Shown here: in pieces, positions 1 through 5,207 of the stretch
How the letters are laid out: each line of letters starts with the position of its first letter
Numbering within the stretch: the first letter of the stretch is position 1
DNA from: an uncultured Clostridia bacterium
GTDB lineage: Bacteria > Bacillota > Clostridia > Christensenellales > Pumilibacteraceae
Direction of reading: 5' to 3'
Assembly (NCBI GenBank): GCA_934247335.1
Contig: CAKQJJ010000088.1
Location: 1-6,127, forward strand
Length of the DNA stretch: 6,127 bases
The notes under the pieces: model-generated
The model's database searches: none
What the model was told of the DNA's origin: nothing
What the model saw: the letters and a program-made list of their open reading frames with translations, nothing else
Program-made: the position numbers and the translations under genes

Positions 1-77
1 GTTCTGGTTTCGTCGCCTGACGAGAAAAAGAAAAATTTAACGAAAGCCGTCGGCGGATGGTTGCTGTTTGCCGCGCT
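1..77 (+). repeat. 77-bp perfect direct repeat, copy A (5' end of membrane-protein gene 1)
   Basis: Bases 1-77 are identical to 1213-1289, including every synonymous position. They encode the N-terminal tail and the start of the first membrane helix. Identity breaks at base 78 (CTC versus CTT, both Leu), resumes for one Ala codon, then is lost. The repeat probably extends upstream of the window, so its true left end cannot be seen. Confidence 0.95.
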
Positions 78-951
78 CGCGGTGATTGTATGTTATTCGA
101 TTGCATCGGCTATTTTGTGGGTATACAATACCGTTATACTATCGAGAAGCGGTATTACGCTTTTCAACGACGCTTTCACTTTAAAGATATTGTTGAGTGC
201 GACAAGCGTAACGTTCGGCGTGATAGCGATAGTGTGGTTTTTCAAAATCAAAAGCGGCGGCACGGATAAAAAGTTTTTCCTGCTTTTTTCGCTTGCGGTT
301 TCGTTCTTTGCGACAGCCACGTTAAACGAGGCAAATATATTGGTTAACGATATTAAATACAAATCGCTTGGCGGGTATGTCGTCTTTCCGATGCTTAGGT
401 TCTGCGTAGGCGGATTGACGCTTGCCGGTTGCATTATGCGCGCGCTCGGAACAAAACGCGACGATGAAGGAAAATCCTTTTTCTTCCGCGGAATTCTTTG
501 TCCGATAGCGGCGTTTCTCGCGTTCGAGGCGACTTCTTTTTACGGCAACGCGCTTACGTCGTGGCTCTTAACCGTTTATTATTCGCGGTGGGTCAGTATT
601 TTTGCTTCGGTTATTAACTACGCTTTAATCTTTTTCCTGATTTTCTCGCTTTTAACGCAGAACAGAGCAAAAGCCGGTTGCTTTCCGATCATTATGAGCG
701 CGATCGTCATGTCGATCACGTCGCTGGAAATATCGCTCAACGTCGCGAAGCACATAGATAATCTTGCGGCGACTTTGTCGTCGGCGACGTTCTGGGTAAA
801 CGTATACGCTTTGGCGCTTTACGAAATAGCGTTCGTTTTGTCGATAATCAATCTTTCCGCTCGCTCGCGCTACGAAAAATCACTTAAAAAGGGCTATTAC
901 TTCGACTTTGTAGAAAAGGAAAGCGAATCGGCGGAAGCGACGTCGGATTAA
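1..951 (+). CDS. Multi-pass membrane protein of unknown function, tandem paralog copy 1 (5' end cut by window)
   Basis: The frame is open from base 1 to a TAA at 949-951, giving 316 visible residues. By comparison with the next gene only about four N-terminal residues (MESE) should be missing, so both proteins would be 320 aa. The N-terminus is charged and cytosolic-looking (DEKKKN). About eight hydrophobic segments follow, roughly at visible residues 19-46, 61-82, 92-112, 127-149, 164-181, 198-219, 228-248 and 263-285. The C-terminal tail is charged and acidic (ends ESAEATSD). Blocks shared with the neighbour are AVSFFA, LRxCxGxLTLxGC, EGK, LCPxxAFLA and a NLS-x-R-x3-EK end motif. These blocks show common ancestry, but I do not recognise the family and assign no function. 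The first 77 bases equal those of the neighbour, whereas the remainder is strongly diverged. Its promoter and ribosome binding site lie outside the window. A TTG at base 61 is not the start, because the frame and homology continue upstream of it. The reading frame is well supported; the role is unknown. Confidence 0.85.
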   Translation, partial: VLVSSPDEKKKNLTKAVGGWLLFAALAVIVCYSIASAILWVYNTVILSRSGITLFNDAFTLKILLSATSVTFGVIAIVWFFKIKSGGTDKKFFLLFSLAVSFFATATLNEANILVNDIKYKSLGGYVVFPMLRFCVGGLTLAGCIMRALGTKRDDEGKSFFFRGILCPIAAFLAFEATSFYGNALTSWLLTVYYSRWVSIFASVINYALIFFLIFSLLTQNRAKAGCFPIIMSAIVMSITSLEISLNVAKHIDNLAATLSSATFWVNVYALALYEIAFVLSIINLSARSRYEKSLKKGYYFDFVEKESESAEATSD

Positions 952-1072
952 AGCCATAACGGAAAGATTTTGTTTTTTCGTGGAAAACGTCGCAATAGCG
1001 TTGGTAGCCGAAAAGTTCCGGAAAAAACCAACCGTTCGTTAAAAAACGGAACGAAAAACCTGATTTCAAACG

Positions 1073-1112
1073 AAAAAAGCCGTGCGGAACGAAAACTTCG
1101 TGCGGCTTTTTT
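1073..1112 (+). terminator. Strong rho-independent terminator after membrane-protein gene 1
   Basis: The arm at 1073-1086 (AAAAAAGCCGTGCG) pairs with 1099-1112 (CGTGCGGCTTTTTT). The stem has 14 pairs, two of them G-U wobbles, and a 12-nt loop. The right arm ends in a run of six T. It lies about 120 bp after the stop of gene 1 and just before the promoter of gene 2, so it separates the two transcripts. The A tract on the left arm also gives a plausible terminator on the minus strand. Confidence 0.85.
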
Positions 1113-1129
1113 GCGTGGGGGGGATTTAA

Positions 1130-1158
1130 TTGCTTTTTTCCGTCGGTTGTGATATAAT
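1130..1158 (+). promoter_or_regulatory. Sigma-A-type extended -10 promoter for membrane-protein gene 2
   Basis: A -35-like TTGCTT at 1130-1135 and a perfect TATAAT at 1153-1158 are separated by 17 bp. A TG at 1150-1151, one base before the -10 box, makes it an extended -10 promoter. Transcription would start near 1165, leaving a leader of about 35 nt. The placement directly after the terminator supports a separate promoter for gene 2. Confidence 0.75.
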
Positions 1159-1169
1159 GGCGACAATGC

Positions 1170-1186
1170 GCCGCAGAGAACGCGGC
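1170..1186 (+). promoter_or_regulatory. Small GC hairpin in the 5' leader of gene 2
   Basis: GCCGC (1170-1174) and GCGGC (1182-1186) can pair around a 7-nt loop. The hairpin would start about five bases after the predicted transcription start and end one base before the Shine-Dalgarno AAAGGAG (1188-1194). It could protect the 5' end of the mRNA or tune access of the ribosome. The stem is short and may be chance. Confidence 0.35.
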
Positions 1187-1200
1187 AAAAGGAGTAAATA

Positions 1201-2163
1201 ATGGAAAGCGAAGTTCTGGTTTCGTCGCCTGACGAGAAAAAGAAAAATTTAACGAAAGCCGTCGGCGGATGGTTGCTGTTTGCCGCGCTTGCGATAGCAC
1301 TCGTAATTTCACTCGTGGAGTTTTTCACATCGGCTAAAAACATTTTCGGGGTACTTTCAAGAGGCAACGGTTACGTTTTGAGATACTTTTTGCCGTTTTT
1401 GGAAGAGGGGGCAGCCGTAGTATTTTGTATTCTTGCAATAATAAAGTTTTTTGCCAAGAAGCGCGACGTCGCTGATAAAACGGTTTTCACGCTGTTTGCG
1501 TTTGCCGTATCGTTCTTTGCGGCAAGCACCGTAAACGCCGGATACAGACTGGCGTACGTAATAGATCGCACCATACAAAACGGCGGCGGTTTCGACTATT
1601 ATCTCAGCGCTTTCGGAAAATTCGACAGCCTTATCGTACCGATTTTAAGGTTGTGCGCCGGTATTTTAACGCTCGTCGGTTGCCTGCTTTGCATGCTCGC
1701 TGCCAAAAGCCAAAATGAAGGAAAAGCCGGGACGGCGCAGCGCGTTCTTTGCCCCGTGGGAGCTTTTCTGGCGTATGCGGCGATTTCTTTCGTCGGAATT
1801 CAGCCCGCGGCGCTTTACGACGGCAGTATGCTTTCGCTTTCGTTGTGCGTAGACGCTCAGCTCGTTTTGGGATTGTCGTACTTTTTCGCTGTTTTTGCGC
1901 CGCTTATGCAGACGGTGAAAAAGGCGGGCAGCCTTAGTATAATAACGAGCGCAATCGCGCTTTTACTGCAATTCGCAACCGTTTTGCAGGCGATTATAAA
2001 GTCCGTAAAAGACGGCGGCGCGCTTTTGAATTCGGTTGTGTTTGTCATGCAATTCGTATCCTTATTGCTTTTTGCGGCTTCGCTGGCACTGGCGATAGTA
2101 AATCTTTCAAGTCGTGGCAAGAGAGAAAAAGAACTCGGGAAAAACGATTCGGTAAAAGAATAA
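1201..2163 (+). CDS. Multi-pass membrane protein of unknown function, tandem paralog copy 2
   Basis: This is a complete 320-aa protein starting with ATG, preceded by AAAGGAG (1188-1194) at a 6-nt spacing. The N-terminus (MESEVLVSSPDEKKKN) is polar. About eight hydrophobic segments follow, near residues 22-42, 63-84, 93-113, 141-167, 182-200, 211-235, 244-266 and 277-300. Short charged loops and a Lys/Glu-rich C-terminal tail complete it. It is paralogous to the preceding gene: residues 5-30 are identical, and AVSFFA, LRLCAGILTLVGC, EGK, LCPxGAFLA and the NLSSR end motif are shared. The loop before the fourth helix is longer here (GGGFDYYLSAFGK), while the C-terminal tail is shorter. Cysteines at 152, 161, 164 and 184 fall in or next to helices; no catalytic motif is evident. 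It has its own promoter and terminator. I do not recognise the family; a membrane-embedded protein is certain from composition, but transport or sensing would be guesses. Confidence 0.9.
   Translation: MESEVLVSSPDEKKKNLTKAVGGWLLFAALAIALVISLVEFFTSAKNIFGVLSRGNGYVLRYFLPFLEEGAAVVFCILAIIKFFAKKRDVADKTVFTLFAFAVSFFAASTVNAGYRLAYVIDRTIQNGGGFDYYLSAFGKFDSLIVPILRLCAGILTLVGCLLCMLAAKSQNEGKAGTAQRVLCPVGAFLAYAAISFVGIQPAALYDGSMLSLSLCVDAQLVLGLSYFFAVFAPLMQTVKKAGSLSIITSAIALLLQFATVLQAIIKSVKDGGALLNSVVFVMQFVSLLLFAASLALAIVNLSSRGKREKELGKNDSVKE
1213..1289 (+). repeat. 77-bp perfect direct repeat, copy B (5' end of membrane-protein gene 2)
   Basis: Identical base for base to 1-77, offset 1212 bp. It starts at codon 5 of gene 2 only because the window cuts the other copy; the match may include the start codon and leader. 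The rest of the two genes shares only scattered short matches, so this patch is younger than the duplication or has been homogenised. Confidence 0.95.
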
Positions 2164-2169
2164 AAAGAC

Positions 2170-2206
2170 AAAGAATAAAAAGTAAAAGAGCGGGCTTTTG
2201 CTCGCT
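2170..2206 (-). terminator. Probable terminator of the minus-strand flippase gene
   Basis: Read on the minus strand, AGCGAGC-AAAA-GCCCGCT (2206 down to 2189) forms a hairpin with one A-C mismatch. It is followed by the T-rich run CTTTTACTTTTTATTC. It lies about 40 bp after the flippase stop codon. The plus-strand form has a G-U pair instead of the mismatch but no T tract after it, so the minus strand is the likelier direction. Confidence 0.5.
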
Positions 2207-2224
2207 GTGAAAAACGTAAAAATC

Positions 2225-2268
2225 AAAGCGCGCCAAGGCGGTATTATCTGTCTTTCGGCGCGTTTTTT
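2225..2268 (+). terminator. Terminator of membrane-protein gene 2, overlapping the flippase 3' end
   Basis: AAAGCGCGCC (2225-2234) pairs with GGCGCGTTTT (2257-2266), with one G-U pair and a 22-nt loop, followed by further T to 2268. The stop codon of the minus-strand flippase (2244-2246) sits inside the loop. On the minus strand the same stem is followed by CTTTGATTTTT, so it may work in both directions between these convergent genes. Confidence 0.7.
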
Positions 2269-3734
2269 CGTACTCTTTTGATGAAAAATGACGGCGCAAA
2301 CGGAACGAGCGCGGACAGCGCGGCGACTGCGCACGACAATGCCGCCGACAGCAGCGGAGGACAGGACAAAAACAAGTTTTTGGCGACGCTTAAAGAAAGT
2401 GCAAACAGTCCCGTCGACAGCGCGGGAAGGCGATATTTCGTCAGGTTTATCCCGGGTTTTAACGCGATTGCGCCTACCACGGAAATAACCGCGGCAGTGA
2501 CCGCCGAAGACAGAACCTGAGCCAGAACCGCGCCTTCCGTGTCAAACGCGGACGTGCATATCGCGCATGCCGCGACGCGGAAAATTCCGCCCGAAATTCG
2601 TATCGCGGCTACGGCAGTCGTTTTGCCGGAAGAGTGAAAAAGTGTGGTGAACGCCTGTGTTATCGCGGCAAAAAACGCCCCGAATGCGCCGATTTTTATA
2701 AGAGAAACCGCAAGTTCGGCATGCTCGGCGGACAGCGACGGGAACAACGCCGAGATTATTTCGTCGGACAAAAAGTACAGCGAAAAGGCAATTATAAGCC
2801 CTGCGAAAAAATAAGTTCCGAACACGACGGAAAAATCTTTTTTATTCTTTTTTGCCGATAAAACGGGCAGAAAATAGGAGTACGCCGCCGCGTATACCGA
2901 CGAGGGGAGTGATAAGACCGAACCCGCCGCGCCTTCCTTTACTCCGTACAGCGAGGCGGCTTGCGCGCGGGAGAAAGTGCGGCACAAAATTCCCGGTACG
3001 ATAAAGCTGTCGGCAAGCGCGCACAGAGGGGTTATTATGCCGGTCAAAGCTACCGGCAGGCTTTTTAAGTATATTCTCTTTACCGCGGCTTTGTCGCATA
3101 CGTCTTCTTTGTCGCCGGAAGCTTTGAAAAACGACAAAAGCGCGAAAATAAGAGCGGCGCTTTCCGCGGCAAGCGTTCCGAGCGCGGCAAAAGGTGCGAT
3201 AAAACGAGGCGAAATCAGTCCGCCCGCCACCGCAAGAGCGGGCGCGATTATCGCTTTTACCGCCTGAGAAATAAATTCTGCGAATGCCGACCGCACGAAC
3301 GCCCGCTTTCCAAGCAAAGTTCCGCGTATAACCGAATACGCCGCGCATATAACTACGGACGGGCAAAGCGAACGGTAAACGCCCGCAGCTTCCGGTAAAT
3401 TCTGCGCCTTAGCTATTGCCCCCGCCAGAAAGAATACGAGCGCCGCCGGAATAAGCGCGGTGATAATTTCGATAAGCGCCAGAAGGGCTATCGTTTTGCG
3501 GGAGATAACTCCGTTTTCTTCGGCTACGAACGCCGATACGCACGAGCATATTCCGCCCGACGTCAGCGCGACTATAAGCCCGTACAGCGGAAACGCCGCA
3601 AAGTATAATCCGGCTCCGCTTGCCCCGAGCGCGCCCGACAGAGGTATTTTTCCTATTCCCGCCGCAGCCTTCCCGGCTACCGAGATCAGGGCGGCGACGA
3701 GAAGAGTCGTCCTGCCCGAAAACTTCTTTTTCAT
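2244..3734 (-). CDS. SpoVB/MurJ-like (MOP superfamily) polysaccharide or lipid-linked precursor flippase
   Basis: From the ATG at 3734-3732 this gives 496 aa, an integral membrane protein with roughly 12-14 hydrophobic helices. The N-terminal block resembles SpoVB-type members of the MOP exporter superfamily: a helix ending near LSGALGASGAGLY followed by AFPLYGLIVALTSGGI. Further support comes from SLPVALTGIITPLCALADSF in the middle and LPSSVYAAAYSYFLP and ITQAFTTLFHSSGKT later. Relatives move undecaprenyl-linked sugar or peptidoglycan precursors across the membrane, and B. subtilis SpoVB serves spore cortex synthesis. Which polymer is moved here cannot be told. The start is not firm. The frame extends upstream to a TTG at 3782 (512 aa), and neither start has a clear Shine-Dalgarno. 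The ATG followed by MKKKFSGRTT fits the usual short cytosolic N-terminus better. It is convergent with membrane-protein gene 2 and divergent from serS, so it is probably monocistronic. Family call firm; sub-family uncertain. Confidence 0.88.
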   Translation of the reverse strand: MKKKFSGRTTLLVAALISVAGKAAAGIGKIPLSGALGASGAGLYFAAFPLYGLIVALTSGGICSCVSAFVAEENGVISRKTIALLALIEIITALIPAALVFFLAGAIAKAQNLPEAAGVYRSLCPSVVICAAYSVIRGTLLGKRAFVRSAFAEFISQAVKAIIAPALAVAGGLISPRFIAPFAALGTLAAESAALIFALLSFFKASGDKEDVCDKAAVKRIYLKSLPVALTGIITPLCALADSFIVPGILCRTFSRAQAASLYGVKEGAAGSVLSLPSSVYAAAYSYFLPVLSAKKNKKDFSVVFGTYFFAGLIIAFSLYFLSDEIISALFPSLSAEHAELAVSLIKIGAFGAFFAAITQAFTTLFHSSGKTTAVAAIRISGGIFRVAACAICTSAFDTEGAVLAQVLSSAVTAAVISVVGAIALKPGINLTKYRLPALSTGLFALSLSVAKNLFLSCPPLLSAALSCAVAALSALVPFAPSFFIKRVRKNAPKDR

Positions 3735-3850
3735 CGGGCGTAGTATGTTCGTTAAACGCAAAATTAGTGACCGCGCAGGCAAAATAGTCGGTTTTTTGTC
3801 TTCCGATAATAAAATTTACCTAAACAAGGCGTTAAAGAAGAAAAAAAGTC

Positions 3851-3879
3851 TTGATTTTTTCGCCGCAATAGGCTATAAT
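3851..3879 (+). promoter_or_regulatory. Sigma-A-type promoter of serS
   Basis: TTGATT (3851-3856) and a perfect TATAAT (3874-3879) are separated by 17 bp. The start of transcription would be near 3886, giving a leader of only about 29 nt before the ATG of serS. That is too short for a T-box riboswitch. A clear promoter for the divergent flippase on the other strand could not be picked out. Confidence 0.8.
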
Positions 3880-3914
3880 AGTACGTAATCAAACCAACGA
3901 GAGGCAAAAAGATA

Positions 3915-5174
3915 ATGTTAGACATCAGATTTATCGTAGAAAACGCCCAGGCGGTTAAAGACGCTATGGCAACCCGCAGCGGAACTTACGACGTCGACAA
4001 GGTCGTAACGCTGGACAAGCGCCGCCGCGAAATCATCAGCGAAGTTGAGGCGCTCAAAGCCGACCGCAACAAGGTAACTGCGGAAATCGCAAAGATAAAA
4101 AGAGAAGGCGGCAACGCCGACGCGCTCATCGCCGAGCAGAAAACCGACGGCGACAGAATTAAAGCTCTGGACGCCGAACTTTCCACCGTGTCGGCTGACC
4201 TTCGTATGGCTGCTCTGTCGGTTCCCAATATTCCCGACAAGAGCGTTCCCGTCGGCAAGGACGACAGCGAAAACGTAGAACAGCGCAGATTCATGGAACC
4301 CACCAAGTTCGATTTCGAGCCCAAGGCTCACTGGGATATCGGCGCCGACCTCAATATTCTCGATCCCGCAACCGCAGCCAAAATCACCGGCGCGCGTTTC
4401 ACCGTTTATCGCGGACTGGGAGCAAGACTGGAGCGTGCCGTGTACAACTTCATGCTGGACACTCACACCGCAAACGGCTACACCGAAATTTTCCCGCCCT
4501 ATATGGTAAACCGCGACAGCATGACCGGAACCGGACAGCTGCCCAAATTCGAGGACGACGCGTTCTCGCTTAAAAATTACGACTATTTTCTTATCCCCAC
4601 CGCCGAAGTGCCCGTAACCAACATGCTGCGCGGCGACGTGGTGGACGCAAAAGACCTGCCCATTCATTACTGCGCGTACACCGCTTGCTTCCGTGCGGAA
4701 GCCGGCAGCGCGGGAAGAGATACCCGCGGTCTTATCCGTCAGCATCAGTTCAATAAGGTTGAGCTTGTAAAGTTCACCATGCCCGAAGACAGCTGGAACG
4801 AACTCGAAGACCTCACTCACGAAGCCGAAAAAATTCTGCAACTTTTAAAGCTTCCGTACAGAGTGGTTTGCCTGTGCACCGGCGACCTCGGATTCAGCTC
4901 GGCAAAGACGTACGACATCGAAGTGTGGATGCCTTCTTACGGCAGATACGTCGAAATTTCGTCCTGCTCCAACTTCGTGGACTATCAGGCGAGAAGAATG
5001 AACATCAAGTACAAAAAGGACGGCAAAACCGGATTTTTGCACACGCTCAACGGCTCGGGTCTGGCGGTCGGCAGAACGGTCGCAGCCATTCTCGAAAACT
5101 ACCAGAACGCCGACGGCACCGTAACCGTTCCCGAAGCGCTGGTTAAGTACATGGGCACCGATATCATTAAATAA
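3915..5174 (+). CDS. serS: Seryl-tRNA synthetase (SerRS, class II)
   Basis: This cytosolic enzyme activates serine with ATP and attaches it to tRNA-Ser (EC 6.1.1.11). The product is 419 aa, a normal full length for bacterial SerRS. Residues 1 to about 110 form the tRNA-binding arm: MLDIRFIVEN start, then a charged helical hairpin/coiled coil around 30-105. The class II catalytic domain follows. Motif 1 is around GARLERAVYNFM...GYTEIFPPYMV (169-198). The serine-binding TAE is at 229-231. Motif 2 is FRAEAGSAGRDTRGLIRQHQ (259-278), continuing into FNKVE. Motif 3 is NGSGLAVGRTVAAILENYQ (379-397). No key residue appears lost. The start is ATG with a GAGAGG Shine-Dalgarno (3899-3904), spaced 10 nt. 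The codon choice (AAC, GAC, CCC, CTC) looks more biased than in the membrane-protein genes, as expected for a highly expressed housekeeping gene. It is probably co-transcribed with the gene beginning 33 bp downstream. Confidence 0.98.
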   Translation: MLDIRFIVENAQAVKDAMATRSGTYDVDKVVTLDKRRREIISEVEALKADRNKVTAEIAKIKREGGNADALIAEQKTDGDRIKALDAELSTVSADLRMAALSVPNIPDKSVPVGKDDSENVEQRRFMEPTKFDFEPKAHWDIGADLNILDPATAAKITGARFTVYRGLGARLERAVYNFMLDTHTANGYTEIFPPYMVNRDSMTGTGQLPKFEDDAFSLKNYDYFLIPTAEVPVTNMLRGDVVDAKDLPIHYCAYTACFRAEAGSAGRDTRGLIRQHQFNKVELVKFTMPEDSWNELEDLTHEAEKILQLLKLPYRVVCLCTGDLGFSSAKTYDIEVWMPSYGRYVEISSCSNFVDYQARRMNIKYKKDGKTGFLHTLNGSGLAVGRTVAAILENYQNADGTVTVPEALVKYMGTDIIK

Positions 5175-5190
5175 ATTACGTAAAACCAAA

Positions 5191-5197
5191 GAGGAGG
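5191..5197 (+). promoter_or_regulatory. Shine-Dalgarno that fixes a TTG start
   Basis: GAGGAGG (5191-5197) is a near-perfect anti-16S match, 10 nt before TTG at 5208. An in-frame TAA at 5181-5183 closes the frame upstream, and no ATG or GTG in frame lies between the two, so TTG is the only good start for the following gene. There is no terminator between serS and this site. Confidence 0.8.
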
Positions 5198-5207
5198 CGT
5201 CGGAGAT

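Noticed and set aside
884..1367. Two overlapping minus-strand frames of about 140 codons across the intergenic region
   Set aside because: They cover a terminator, a promoter and parts of both paralogs. They have basic/aromatic low-complexity composition and no ribosome binding site was found, so chance frames are likelier.
1..2163. Insertion sequence or phage origin for the repeated membrane-protein genes
   Set aside because: The direct repeats lie inside coding sequence. No terminal inverted repeats, transposase or integrase can be found in the window.
3841..3860. A-run/T-run around GTCTTGA as a possible terminator between flippase and serS
   Set aside because: The stem would be almost all A-T with no GC core, and the TTGATT within it serves better as the -35 box of the serS promoter; divergent genes need no terminator there.
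3880..3914. T-box riboswitch upstream of serS
   Set aside because: T-boxes are common before aminoacyl-tRNA synthetase genes in Bacillota, but the predicted leader is only about 29 nt and no antiterminator or terminator hairpin is present.
3918..4841. 307-codon minus-strand frame antisense to serS
   Set aside because: It is a shadow of a strongly conserved gene; it has no recognisable domain.
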